This document shows positions 10,071 through 21,061 of a stretch of DNA of 64,000 nt, piece after piece. The position numbers were made by a program, and so were the translations under genes. The notes under the pieces were generated by a model. The model worked only from the letters and a program-made list of their open reading frames with translations. It made no database searches and was not told the DNA's origin. This DNA comes from Gari tellinella (lineage: Eukaryota > Mollusca > Bivalvia > Cardiida > Psammobiidae), in the NCBI GenBank assembly GCA_922989275.2, contig OV277861.1:23032479-23096478 (forward strand), written 5' to 3'. Each line of letters begins with the position of its first letter. The stretch's first letter is position 1.

Positions 10071-11170
10071 ATGAAAGTACTAAGGACGAATATGGGAGGG
10101 ACGCTTCAAGACATCGATTGTAGACCTGTGTCGCTATTTCTTTTGCTTTGAATGATTATGCACTTTGATGTAATAGTTTTTCGGCTACGAAAGCATGGCG
10201 ACCAATGTAAATCTTTGTTTGATGGTGGTAATGTATCGTAATTATATAAGTAGCTGTAGTAAATTGAAATCTAAATGGCTCTATTAAATTTAACGCATTA
10301 AATTGTTGTCCAGTATAGAGTATTGCTTTTCGGGGTTTGTGTTGGGTTTTTTTTTTCAAGAGAAGTTGGGGAGTCCCAATGGAGAATAATTTCTCCACTG
10401 TAAGAAACTTTTAAGGACATACGCGACCAAATCAAATTCCCGATATATCTTAATGAAACTTTCAGTATAGGTTCTTCAAACATATCTAAGTGCCATGGTA
10501 GAAAGAAAACATAGGTTGTAGTGTTTGTTTTTATCCATGGGCACTTGAAATGTATGCATGAAGTCCATATCAGTATGCCATTTTACCTTTCTGAAATTAT
10601 GTAGGAGGGGTTAAAATAATAAGGATGCAAATCAGTTTTAACAAGCTTTACTTATGCTTTAACCCATTCATATGTCTAAAATATCGGCCTTGGTTACAAG
10701 TTTCTTTATTGCCAGGTGTCGCACGAATTGGAACCATATGTCTTTAAAACATCTATCGCATAGAACATTGCTTAATTAGAGACAGAGAAGACTACGTGTA
10801 AGAGAAAGAACCAAATGGATGGGTTTGGAAAGGAAAAACAAAAATAGTTCTATTTATTATTTATTGTGCTTATCTGAGGAAAAGATTATTAAAGAAGAGA
10901 AGTGAAAGAGACAGATCTTTGGGTTTTGACAATACTATCTCGTTTGAGCTAACAATCATTGACCTTCTGCATGAATTTGTGATTGCAGATGCAAACATTT
11001 TGTATCAAGATGAGAACCGTTTTCTTCAGTGAAGGGATATTTTTGTTTAACCCATTGTTCACTAGCGTTATTTCAAACAGTGTACCAGTGATAAATATAC
11101 CTGAAGTGAGTTCAGTTGCCACTGCATGCGGTTTATGTTAGCAGTTTGTGCCCCGTGTGCAGCCTGCAAA
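10071..11170. other. gene-free stretch
   Basis: Nothing recognised: short frames only, no splice-flanked exon and no repeat family member that recurs elsewhere in the window, apart from the phrase CAGGTGTCGCACGAATTG at about 10,714, which recurs near 41,130. Confidence 0.5.
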
Positions 11171-11173
11171 GTA

Positions 11174-11412
11174 CAGTAGAGAAAACGTTTTATTTCCCAA
11201 AAAACGCGTTTACGCTAAATCTATTACATGTATTTCCATCGAAAACAGTTTGGAGCAAGATCAGACGCCGGGCCACCCGGCGTCTGATCAGGCTCCAAAC
11301 TGTTTGCCACTCAGATTAAAACTAGTAGTCAGAATTGTCAAAAAGTTGTAATTTTCTATATTTAATTGCAATGCGTTTGCGTTTGAACGGAAGGATAACG
11401 TTTTCTCCACTG
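11174..11412 (-). mobile_element. MITE family A copy
   Basis: CAGTAGAGAAAACGTTTTAT to ACGTTTTCTCCACTG, flanked on the left by TA. H1 hairpin at 11,245-11,308 with tip GGGCCACCC. Internal order is reversed relative to the copy at 17,005. Confidence 0.85.
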
Positions 11413-11929
11413 TTTTTCAGACAGGTAGCCAACTCGCAATCGATGGTCAATGACGACCATCGATTTCCTTGCTGAACTCATGGCTGTTGTATACGGTTTA
11501 TTATTTTGCAATAAACTGAAAATAATAACTCTAAGTAGTAAGACATGGAATTGACATTGTATTGGAAAGTAGAATTGTCCACTTCAAGTTTATGGGGCGA
11601 ATGATATAATTCAGAACAAAAGTAATGCAAAAAGTTCCATAACGAGTTGAGGTTTTTATTTCTTTAGGTCTATCACCTGTCTAAGAAAACAGAAATGTTG
11701 CATATTTTGAGAAACGCAAACAAAAGGGTACTGTACAAACAAGGTTGGCATGCAATAAAACAATTACCGATGGCCTATGTCATGACAAAATCTGCCTTAT
11801 TTCATCGCAACATTGTAAAGACCAAATACATTTGTCACCCTATGCTCTGTATGGGAGTTTGGTCTATAATGCCAAATACCGTATATAATACAGCTACATA
11901 AGAATGCTTTAGATGCAAGTGGGTGTCCA

Positions 11930-11996
11930 ACAGTGTAGATCAAGACCAGCAGCCGCGTCTTTGACGCGGCGACTGGCCTTGATATACACTATTTGC
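11930..11996. repeat. H1 variant hairpin, CAGCCGCGTC tip
   Basis: GTGTAGATCAAGACCAGCAGCCGCGTC-TTT-GACGCGGCGACTGGCC..TACACTATTTGC. The central stem differs in sequence from standard H1 but is fully self-complementary. Confidence 0.75.
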
Positions 11997-12280
11997 AATG
12001 CAATAAGTCATGTTTTCTCATGACACGGCTCCTTTATATAAACAAAATGAGCCAGTCCTTCGTGAGATTACTTCTTGAGAATCCCTCAATCTCGACTGGA
12101 TTACAAATCGTAGTATTCTTATGTTTCAACCAATCACAAAATCACAAAAGTTTTCAGAGATGCTGACTCAGTTAATTGATTGAGTCGGGTTTGGAGATCA
12201 ACATATGTGTTAAAGTACGTAAAAGGAAAGAAAAAACTCAAATACGTATATAAAGATATGTCCATAGACGAAAATGATAC

Positions 12281-12825
12281 TTAAAGGGACTCGCAACCGG
12301 ATGGTGTACTTGTCAAAATAAAATAAAATACTCAAATAAAAGCAAATTTGTGGCATTATTTGGCTTCTGACATTTAAAAAATATGATCAGTCCAAAAAAA
12401 GTCTCAAGAATCGTCACCGAATCTTAGATTTTTAGATATTTTCCATCGTTTTTCTATACCGACTAGTAGACGGTATAGTTGTTGTTGTTGCTTCTCTACA
12501 CGGGCTCAGACATAAACACGAGCCGAATTACGAAGTTGTATGCACTTTCGATGGCTACACATTGAAATACGTTAAATCGATCCGAGATAAACGGATAGTT
12601 CCGTGGTCCATTGGTCTAAGCGGTTTCCCCTATTTTGCCTTCTGTCCGCCAATGCCGGGCCCCGGGTTCGAATCCCACCAGAGACCAATATTTTTTTTTA
12701 TTGAAATACATTTTTTTAAACAGAATTTCTTATCCTAAACTAATTCTTTACCATTTATATAAGCGTTTGACACATATTTACAAATTACTATTTTTAATGC
12801 ACCATCTGGTTGCGAGTCGCTTTAA
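12281..12825 (+). mobile_element. TIR element carrying a tRNA-like passenger
   Basis: TIRs TTAAAGGGACTCGCAACCGG at the left and the complement of TTAAAGCGACTCGCAACCAG at the right. A tRNA-like segment lies inside at 12,600-12,690. A second, inverted and truncated copy occupies 21,478-21,806, which shows that the combination moves or duplicates as one unit. Confidence 0.75.
12600..12690 (+). promoter_or_regulatory. tRNA-like Pol III promoter (A and B boxes)
   Basis: A-box-like TGGTCTAAGCGG at 12,612-12,623 and an exact B box GGTTCGAATCC at 12,665-12,675, followed by a T run. The 5' end cannot pair with the 3' CAGAGACC to form an acceptor stem, so this is a SINE-type head and not a working tRNA gene. 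Confidence 0.7.
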
Positions 12826-15533
12826 GATAAAGATAAATTCATGTAAAAAAAAATTAAAACTAGTATAGACAAGTTTATTTCAGGAAAGAAATTATATTTT
12901 CATATGGCACTGAACTAAATAGTTCTTTTATACAGCGAGCTTTGACATATCTTTGACCTATAATAGAAATATTAACACAATCTAACAAGAATGCGTTACA
13001 GCGCATGGTTCCATACAGAAAACACACTCTGATTGATTATTCGTTTTAATGTGTACGAATGACCAATATAAGTATGACCTATGTGACAGCGAACAATAAC
13101 CACATACTCTCTGCTCTGTTTGTAGTGTTTTAGCCAGACTCTCAAAAAGGGCAGGGGGGCACCAAAAAGGGGCAGGGGGCACCAAAAAAGGGCAGGGTGC
13201 AAACAAAGTGTGGACCCGCAACTTCGGCGAGGGGATTGTTAACATTTCTAGGTGTCTTTTCATCATATTCGAAGTCTTATAGGTCCATAAGCACTTTTAA
13301 TGTATTCAACATATAAGTCTGTAAAGATAAAGGTTATACATGTGACAATAGAACAAAGGGGAGGGTGCGGGAGGGGTGTCCCCTCCTGCGCTGCGGCGGA
13401 AATTTTTTGGACTTTAAATGATGAAATAGTGCAATTTTGCTATACAGAGATATATAATAAACATGTATGCACATGTAGTGGATTTTAGCTATACATGTAC
13501 ATTATACAGATGCATACAAGTATTATGGAAAATGGATGAAATCAGCCAATTTTTGAAAATAGAATATTAACAGATCAAGATTTTTTTTCTTTAAATCACA
13601 CATTATTAAAAAGTTACACAACTAAATTTTACTCCAGCACCTGATGATTTCCCATTACAGCTGTTGATTGAGGTTGGCATTTAAACTAGTATTCCATTCT
13701 TTTGCAACAATGTATTTTGTAAAACAGGGGTGTAAAAGCCCCAAAACGATCAATACTAGAAAATATCAATTCTCTTACTTAATTCTTTAAAAAAAAAAAG
13801 AGCAAGAAACTAGGTTATGGGGTGTCTTTACCTTTATGCAAATAGTATAGACCCAGATCAGAGTGCCCTGGGTAAGTCCTTTGTATAGGGTGTATTATCT
13901 GTTTGTCTGATTTAAGATTATTTTGAGATTTTTCTAATATCGCACACAGTTAAACATGCACACAAACAAATAGATCTACTATAAAGTACAATAATTATTG
14001 GCATTGGATTGTTGCTGTATCCAGGCAAGTGGGTGTCTTAAGGATTTTCCTATTAATAAAATTCAGCCTTCCCTAAGCAACCACCTGTCATAAAACAGAA
14101 TACAATTAATTAGACTGCATCACGGGAAAAATTAAAAATTAAGGATCTACTTAGATATGTGTTGTCACGCTGATGTTCTGTTTCAAATAGATCATTCAAT
14201 ATGAACTTACCAAAATAAAAACAACAGCACAGAACCGATACTTTTAGAAATAGAAATATCCCATTCTTCGATTCTCGCGCGTATGTAGTATTTGATGGCA
14301 GAAACGGACGTTATCAAACCAACCAAACCTCTCTCGGTCGTAACTTATTTCCCGAAACTCCAGCGAAATATACATCTGTAAGATGTAATTTGTTAATTTC
14401 ACGTCAATCATCAATACTGTCTTTCTAAATGGGTGTATATAACGTCTACATTCATTGGATGTTTAAAAAAAAGATGCGGGGAATTACCTTTCTTATAGCC
14501 AATAAAACGAGTAAAGACAACTTGTGTAAAAGTTCGAAGCACGGTGCGCGTTTGAATTTTCCATTTCCGAAATTTGGAAGACTGTTCGATCTGGTACGTG
14601 AATATTAATAAAGATTTGTATGGAAAGTATTTCCTTCTAAGAAAATTAAATTCGGTTTTAGATCTATATTCACCTAAAATGATCGTTCGTCGGGAATTCT
14701 TTATTGGCCCTGTATCGAGCATATTTTTCCAAGATCCGACTCGCGTTTGCGTTTTAATCTGTGATTTTTTTTTCAGTCTTCATAATGGATAATAATCATA
14801 TGAATGTTTAAATTTAGGGAAAAGGGTGTCGTATATTCTGTTTTTCAACGAGGCCAACATGCGTTTCGATTTATTCCGGCTTCAGTCGTACACTCGCGCT
14901 ATGCGGGGTACCACACCAGGTATACATATGTGTATCGGTCGATAACACACTATAATTGTTGATTGTCTATGACACGCGCGTGTCGCATTGCACTGATTGG
15001 CAATAATGGGATTAGCGACAGTAAGTGGTATCGCTCCGGGCAGCGGGGCGGTCTATATCAAATGGATAGGGGCACAGAATAGGGGCACTAGGGCGGATCC
15101 TTACACCGGAATAAGGGCAGAAGGGCGGATCAAAAGGGCAGAAGGGCGGGCCGCCCCGCCATTCCGCATTAGCTAAAACACTAGTTTGATGAACAACTCT
15201 CACCTACGATAGATTTGATGGATCAACGTTTGTTATTAAAGCAGTTGTTGCAAGAGTGGCGTTAAGATGTAGTGCAGACTTGGCTGCAGTATCCACATTT
15301 ACATTGCCTGCGATGCCAACTCTGTGATTGCCTGAGAAGTAATAATGCTATAATAATATCAATTTTAACACATGTCATTAAAATGTCAAACCAGAAATCT
15401 GTCTTTTGCCTTGGTTTATGATTTTAAGCACTTCGTGTCGTAAAACACCATGTATGACTGCTGTAATTATCCTAAAATTTGAACTAATTTCTGTTATCAC
15501 ACAGAAATATGTCCAAAATGTGCAAACTGAATG
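12826..15533. other. gene-free stretch with small GC patches
   Basis: No supported exon. A G-rich direct repeat (GGGCAGGGGGCACC type) lies at 13,148-13,197, and a GGGGC/GGGCGG-rich patch at 15,040-15,165 (AGGGGCAC and AGGGCGGATC repeats). The short frames in these patches are low complexity. Confidence 0.5.
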
Positions 15534-15602
15534 GCAAACAGTGTATACCCTTATCAGACTGCTCCTGAGGGAGCAGTCTGATCAGGGTCTACACTGTTTG
15601 CT
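15534..15602. repeat. H1 variant hairpin with CTCCT..AGGGAG tip
   Basis: Outer arms CAAACAGTGTATACCCTTAT and AGGGTCTACACTGTTTG; the apical stem CAGACTGCTCC-TGA-GGGAGCAGTCTG replaces the usual GACGCCGCG stem. It lies just beyond the last exon of the minus-strand gene. Confidence 0.85.
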
Positions 15603-15658
15603 CAGGCATGTCTGTCCCAATACTACAGAGTTGTTTTCTTAGGACGTGGGGTGCTGTC

Positions 15659-15841
15659 TCACACTGAATTAAAGAAGTTTGCCTCCCCCTGCATACTTGC
15701 AGAGTATATTTTCAATGCCGTGTTCCTGTCGATATTCCCTTGGCTGTACGCCTCGTTAATGACTGTCTCGTATTTGGCCACTCCGCTGTCATCCGGGTTG
15801 AAGTTTTCCCATGCCCAGTCCGTGTACACGCCAAAATTCGA
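15659..15841 (-). CDS. TENA/THI-4-like gene, last exon
   Basis: Encodes 60 residues and a TGA stop (starts SNFGVYTDWAWENF, ends SASMQGEANFFNSV). The acceptor is CTACTAG, and the phase-0 start fits the phase-0 end of the exon at 16,200-16,395. The pattern, an aromatic/Trp-rich start followed by a helix ending in E-x2-FF, is that of the C-terminus of TENA/THI-4 (haem-oxygenase-fold) proteins, where a late Glu lines the active site. Family members act in thiamin salvage or have unknown roles in animals; with a signal peptide here the role is open. No polyadenylation signal was identified downstream. Confidence 0.6.
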   Translation of the reverse strand, partial: SNFGVYTDWAWENFNPDDSGVAKYETVINEAYSQGNIDRNTALKIYSASMQGEANFFNSV

Positions 15842-16199
15842 CTAGTAGAAGAAAAACGCCAATTAGTGAAAATATTTGATGTTGGTAATTGTATTTATGC
15901 TGTGTTGAAAGTCATCGGTTTTCGGGTGGTTTTTTTTTTTAAGATCTGCCAAATTTAGTTACTCTCTGACTTTTGTTGAGACGAGTCTTTGATATGCTTA
16001 ATAATAGGTGATAGATCAATGATGGAGAAAACTAATACAGACAGCTCCGATATGAAGCTTTATGCTTTTCTCTTATCCTGAATTAAGCAGTTTCCTGTGT
16101 GCAGATATATCAATGATTCCTATGGCAAATTAACATTGTAAAATTAAATTGAGGTATATAATAATGTTAAGTATACTAGCGCTACTATAATTCTCTTAC

Positions 16200-16395
16200 A
16201 GTGTTGGTAACGCCTATCTGCTGCCCAATCCACGGCCAGAGCTTAGTGCATGGAATAATGGCAACAACGTAGTACACGGGATCGTATGTCATCGCCACGT
16301 TGTGCTCGTGATTGATGTAGTCCGAGGCAGCCTGGTTCAGAGCTATACCGCTTGCATTCTTGATTTGCCAAGTCTCGAACAGCGTCTTAGTGTAC
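16200..16395 (-). CDS. TENA/THI-4-like gene, central exon
   Basis: Encodes 65 residues after one base completing an Arg codon (RYTKTLFETWQIKNASG...GQQIGVTNT). The acceptor GTAAACAG and donor GTAAGA are clear. The block AASDYINHEHNVA followed by YYVVAIIPCTKLWPW corresponds to the TENA core in which a Tyr and a Cys in a xPC motif line the pocket of thiaminase II-type enzymes. It connects in phase to the last exon and, through AG|G, to the short exon copies ending at 25,700 and 25,965. A MITE (16,409-16,630) lies only 13 bases upstream of the exon. Confidence 0.65.
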
Positions 16396-16408
16396 CTGTT
16401 TACAAGAA

Positions 16409-16630
16409 TCCGTTTCATAAAACTTCGTACGACAAATGGTGTCGTAAGTCAGATTATAAAAGTCTCAATTATTATTTATTTCTCCATCTAATCCTGTCTG
16501 GTGACATCTCTTTGGAATCGTCACAAATAGATGTCACAAGACAGGATAAGATAGAGTAATCAGAAATTAAATGTATTTTAAAGTTTTGCCTTACGACCAT
16601 TTTTGTCTTACGAAGTTTTAGGAAACGGGG
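16409..16630 (-). mobile_element. MITE family F, beside a splice acceptor
   Basis: TIRs CCGTTTCATAAAACTTCGTA and TACGAAGTTTTAGGAAACGG (complement). Other copies are at 34,794 and 41,278. No H1 or H2 hairpin is inside. Confidence 0.8.
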
Positions 16631-16658
16631 ACCAGAGATATTGTTACAATAAGTTTAA

Positions 16659-16850
16659 CCCTTTCACTGCCAAATTTAACCGTCAAATGGCCCTTCCACC
16701 GACAACCTGTCGTTTGGTGATATGTTTCGTCTGCAATATTTTCGACAAATAATTTTTTTAAAAGTTTGATTGAAGAAATATTGATACAAGTGTCAAACAG
16801 TTCAGATACTGATCAGACATCGCGTCTGATCTGGATTCAAGCTGTTTGTA
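16659..16850. mobile_element. MITE family B relic with short H1 hairpin
   Basis: TTTAACCCTTTCACTGCCAA at the left. The H1 hairpin at 16,794-16,850 has a shortened tip (CAGACATCGCGTCTG). The right terminus is absent, replaced by the family E fragment that follows. Confidence 0.6.
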
Positions 16851-16852
16851 AA

Positions 16853-16936
16853 TGTCCCACCCTATAACGACTCCCTCCGAACAACGCACATATTTGTTGT
16901 CTCCCGTTGGGTGTCGTTTTAGAGAGGGGTCGCTGT
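16853..16936. mobile_element. MITE family E right-end fragment
   Basis: CGACTCCCTCCGAACAACGC, TCCCGTTGGGTGTCG and TTTAGAGAGGGGTCGCTGTA match the terminal part of family E. It directly abuts the H1 hairpin of the preceding relic. Confidence 0.6.
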
Positions 16937-17004
16937 ATATTAAACGCAATGCAACATTATGCAGACAAACAATTGACGATTTACTGGAATTCGAGAGGAA
17001 TATA

Positions 17005-17250
17005 CAGTGGAGAATCTGTTATTCTTTCCCGTTTAAACGCAAACGTACGCAAACGCAAAGCACTAAAACGTAGAAAAGTACAAATTTTGGAAAATTCCGA
17101 TAATTCTTGTTTATCTTGGTGGCAAACAGTTTGGAGCCTGATCAGACGCCGGGTTACCCGGCGTCTGATCTGGCTCCAAACTGTTTGCACTGAAAATAAT
17201 AGTTTTAGCGTAAACGCGTTTATTGGGAAAGAATAACAGATTCTCCACTG
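17005..17250 (+). mobile_element. MITE family A, complete 246-bp copy
   Basis: TIRs CAGTGGAGAATCTGTTATTC and its exact complement, flanked by TA on both sides (17,003-17,004 and 17,251-17,252). H1 hairpin 17,125-17,189 with tip GGGTTACCC. The copy at 42,005-42,250 has the same length and differs at roughly 4% of positions. Confidence 0.95.
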
Positions 17251-17253
17251 TAT

Positions 17254-17312
17254 TTTGGATCCTGATTAGACGCCGGGTTACTCAGCATCTAATCAACCTC
17301 TGAAGTGTTTGC
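17254..17312. repeat. second, decayed H1 hairpin abutting a family A MITE
   Basis: TTTTGGATCCTGATTAGACGCCGGGTTACTCAG with a degraded right arm ending GTGTTTGC, starting 4 bases after the family A right end. Confidence 0.65.
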
Positions 17313-17393
17313 AACGGATACCATTGCTGAATTTGACAGCTTATTCCGTGTATTAAGATATTAACTCTTAACACCATGTCCTGTTTCTAGTAT

Positions 17394-17580
17394 TTAACCC
17401 TTTCCCCAATGGAAGCGACTTTTAGCGTATTTAATTTATTCCTCCGCTGAAGAAAATAGTTCCAGTTTATACCCTCATGAACATTTACCATAAAAAATAT
17501 TTTTATATAGCCTAGCAGATGTTAGTTTAAATCAGGCTGAAAGTAAAGCAGAATTTGCCTTAAAGCACATTCTGCTTTAA
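17394..17580. mobile_element. MITE family C, left half only
   Basis: TTAACCCTTTCCCCAATGGA to the H2 hairpin start (AATCAGGCTGAAAGTAAAGC). The sequence switches to a CpG-rich patch in the right arm at about 17,580. Confidence 0.7.
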
Positions 17581-17770
17581 GCCACGATCTCACTGTCCCG
17601 GTTTGGGTCCCCGGTGAGTCCCGCCCTCTGTTCAACTGAATCGAGCGGAAACCTAGCGGAAACCAAGCGGTCGCTGTGCTTGTTGAACGATAGCGAGCAA
17701 CCTAGCGCTCGCCCGGTGTACGTTAACACCGGTAATGTGTCAACTCGGCCAATTACCAACTCGGCCTGGT
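17581..17770. repeat. CpG-rich patch
   Basis: GC-rich island in AT-rich surroundings with recurring AGCGG and CCTAGCGCTCG words; the latter is shared with the patch at 24,290-24,360. It ends in three copies of CAACTCGGCC-type repeats (17,741-17,785). Not coding. Confidence 0.5.
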
Positions 17771-19013
17771 TCAACTCGGCCAATTTAATATACTAATATT
17801 AATGAATACTCTATATTGACATTACTAAAAGTCGTTGTAGGATTCTACGACGTATTGATACAGATACAGATACTAATACACTTAGAACACTATGAATAAA
17901 GAGTATATAATTCACATTGAGGTATATTTATTTATACTAACCTTAACTACTTAACTGTTTCCTTATGTTGAATACAGATATATACACAATGCATATACTA
18001 TATTAGATAATACTAGATCTATACATAATTCTATCAGTGTAAGAATCCCATATATACTTTTTATTCGAAGTTTTGCATCGAAGATGGGAAAACGTGGAGC
18101 CTGCTTTTGAATTTGTGAGCACATATAAGATAAGAAAGCTACGATGTCGTCCATATATCACTAATATACCCGCACGGCTATTCAACTTTGCAATTTCTGT
18201 AACCCTTTCCGTGCAATTCCGTCACCTGATTTAAATATTTATCGTCAACTTTTATTTTTTATAATAGAGCATCTAATAATGAAAATGAACAATAATATAA
18301 TGTTCAAGTACATGGAATTTAAGTCAAGGATTGACTACTAGTCTTGACCCTAATCACACGCCGAGTTACTCGGCATCTGACCAGGGTCCCACTTTTTCCA
18401 ATTGCCATTGTATTTTGGATAAATCAGTGATGGGGTTAGTACTCATGCATGTACTAAGAGTGCCGAACTGTTTTGATCCTGATCAGACTTCTAGTTAAAA
18501 TTACACGTTAGTCTCGAGTACTCTCATATCAAAATAAGACCTGTGTGTAGGATCCACGGACGTATTATAATTTATATGCTATGCGCTAAAATTGCACAAT
18601 ACATTTGGTAACAAATATTAACCCCTTCCTGCCTTAACTTGGCGTTTGATAAGACTCCAAAATGTTTGACAATCTTAGATACATAGGGTGTCAGAAGTTT
18701 CGGTAAATGACAGTTTTAATTAGTTTACCTAACTTTGAAACTTGACATTAGCAGGCTGAAGCATCAACACTGCTTGCTATCATGGTTGACTACTTAACCT
18801 ATTGTCCCATAGCCAGTTTCTAGTTTTGAAAGACTGATGACCTCTTAAAGCGGATTGAACGTAAAGTAGAACGCGCATTACTTTGTCTGCTATAAACTGC
18901 AATTTGTTAAGATATAGACACTACTTCATGCCTGTTTAAATTCGAACTACATTATTCTGCGGAGGAATAAATTAAGGGCATAAAAAGGCAACTTAATGGG
19001 GTAATGGGTTTAC
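17771..19013. other. gene-free AT-rich stretch
   Basis: Intronic with respect to the minus-strand gene. It holds an H1 hairpin relic at 18,341-18,395 and an H2 relic near 18,850-18,890. Confidence 0.5.
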
Positions 19014-19272
19014 GCATTCAACCCTAGCGACGAGAATACTCGTCATAAGCAGACAGTTTACTATTGAAGAGGACACTTGTCCTATATAGATGCAGACAAT
19101 GTAGACGCTGATCACTAGTGATCAGAGGGCTCCTACAGGAGCCCTCTGATCAAGGTCTACACTGTTTGTCATTAGGCAATATATTGTGAAAATCAACCCA
19201 TATTAGTCAAAATGGACTAGACTTAATTGGAAACTTGAATTGTCCATTAAAAGCTTCAGGGGTGAATGTGTT
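19014..19272. mobile_element. MITE-like unit with H1 variant and CTCC tip
   Basis: Imperfect ends CATTCAACCCTAGC and CAGGGGTGAATG. The core at 19,094-19,169 is a long hairpin: outer arms GTAGACGCTGATCA and TGATCAAGGTCTAC, and apical stem CAGAGGGCTCC-TAC-AGGAGCCCTCTG. An extra ACTAGT palindrome sits inside the left arm. Confidence 0.6.
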
Positions 19273-19878
19273 AATCAGTCGTTTCCTTGTGCCAAAACCA
19301 AACTTATATATTTCAAATTGGTTATTTCTCGAATACCCCGTTCCCATATAGCCTGCTTGCAGTATTGAAGACAGACGTTTTGTTTAAGCATGCTAAATGT
19401 AATAAGCAATATATCCCCTCTAAAGGGCTAAAGAGCATCGAACTTCATTTTCAACGCAATTTAAACTACCATCTGCCAGAAAATAGGATTTTTTTAGTAT
19501 GGTGCATATTACTGTATCAATGGGAACTATTTTGTTAAATGGAGAAATTAATAAAATACCCAATTAAAAAGGCACATCTATGGAGTAAAGGGTTTACAGG
19601 GCCTAACAGACTAAAGGCCTGCAACTGTTACCCCTTTCCTGTATAGGCTGAAAAAACATTTAAGTAGCAGGTAGCTACTTAAAATAGGATAAGAGCAAGA
19701 AAAGGCTACTGTATGAATTTTCGGATTAACTTCCACCCTGCCGTAAACTGTCATCTTTCAGGGAATAGTAAAAGCTAATAATATTTTATCCTGAAAAAGT
19801 ATTTCCGGGGGGGGGGGGGGGGTTAGGTACAGTAAAATGGTGTATGCGACAGAAAGATTTATGCCATAAATACATCTA
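19273..19878. other. gene-free stretch with a G homopolymer
   Basis: A run of about 16 G at 19,808-19,823 preceded by CC. No exon recognised; the 83-codon frame at 19,287 lacks any recognisable feature. Confidence 0.5.
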
Positions 19879-20237
19879 CAGTGATCCCTCTCTACAAAAT
19901 CCCTTCCAACAACGACTACCTCCTTAAATTACAACGACCCGTGTCGCAGTTCCCTTATCAAGACAATACTTTCATTGCTGAAATAATCGTATGCTTAAAA
20001 TTGTCGTCTGCTGTTTTCTCAAAGTTACATATAAGTGGACATTTTGATATAATAAATATAATGACGAGTAAATAACAGCTTGAATCCAGATCAGACGCCG
20101 CGTAACGCGGTGGCTGACCTGGATTCAAGCAGTTTGCAATTTTAAGCCAAGTCTTAATCTCCCTCCTATAACGACTCCCACCGAACAACACACAATACAT
20201 GTCTCCCATGGGGTGTCGTTGCAGAGAAAGAACACTG
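19879..20237. mobile_element. MITE family E, complete 359-bp copy
   Basis: CAGTGATCCCTCTCTACAAA and the complement of CAGTGTTCTTTCTCTGC at the right, with TA at the left flank. H1 hairpin at 20,072-20,137 (GCTTGAATCCAGATCAGACG arms). Confidence 0.8.
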
Positions 20238-20290
20238 TGTCTATTTTTCAACTAAAACTTCACTCATAAATATGCACAATAATATTTTCT

Positions 20291-20650
20291 ATATCTTAGC
20301 AGATGGTTATAAGCTTAAATCAGATTGAAAATAAAGCATAATACTCCTTGAGGTGAATTCTATTTAAGTTTCAGCCTGTTTTAAGCGGTCACCTGTCTTC
20401 AAAACTAGAAACAGACCATCGGATTATAGGTTAATTGTCCAACTCTGTACAGGACAAGCAAAGCCTTCTTAATATGCAAGGTGTGCGACTCCAGTGTGAA
20501 TATTCATGGTTTACTTATCCCTTTACCCATCAGCCTGTTTCTATTTTTAATAGGTGACTACCTAAATCAGTTTGAAAGTAAAGCAGAATATTCCTTAAGG
20601 TGCATCTGCTTTTCTTTCAGTCTCCTGTAAGCAACCACTTGTTAGTATTG
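20291..20650. mobile_element. two adjacent MITE family C relics
   Basis: H2 hairpins at about 20,318-20,392 and 20,568-20,640, each followed or preceded by ACCTGTCTTCAAAACTAGAA- or CATCAGCCTGTTTCT-type flanks. Both tips have lost perfect pairing. Confidence 0.6.
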
Positions 20651-20734
20651 AGAAAATATTGCGTATGATACTATGTGCCAAATATCTACGCTCTGGTCCT
20701 TACTGTTTTTGACAAGAAGTTCTATTTGATGATT

Positions 20735-20976
20735 TCCTTATTTTTTCACTTTTGTTGCCATAGCAACCAGAGTTCTGCATTGTTTCAAATTCTTTGAACT
20801 ACTTTGGAAGACCTTGACCCATGGAACATTCCGGTGAAGTTTGGTCGCAATCAGGCAAGTGGTTAAGCAGAGGAAGATGTTTAAAGAAATTGTTGACACA
20901 CGACGTACGACGCCGGACAAAGACCGACCACAAAAGCTCACCCTTGGGCTTTTTGTGCTCAGGTGAGCTAAATAAA
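20735..20976 (+). mobile_element. Helentron/pearl-like 3' end
   Basis: Contains GTTGCCATAGCAACC, the phrase GAACATTCCGGTGAAGTTTG, a GACGTACGACGCCGGAC stretch, then a terminal hairpin AGCTCACCC..GGTGAGCT followed by AAATAAAAA. This 3' architecture resembles non-autonomous Helitron-like (HINE/pearl) elements of bivalves and the 3' end at 31,800-31,896. The family assignment is from memory. Confidence 0.55.
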
Positions 20977-21061
20977 AACAACAAGATTTGGGTCCCTTAG
21001 TGGGTAAGTGGCATCAGGAACGTAAATTATACATGTAGATACGTTCCTGGTGGCATATATT

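Noticed and set aside
12600..12690. A functional tRNA gene
   Set aside because: A and B boxes are present but no acceptor or anticodon stem can be formed, and a second diverged copy exists inside the same TIR element; it is a SINE-type head.
18003..18185. Possible TENA-like exon on the minus strand
   Set aside because: I checked it for the Y-x-x-QD motif; the residues do not fit and no splice sites frame it.
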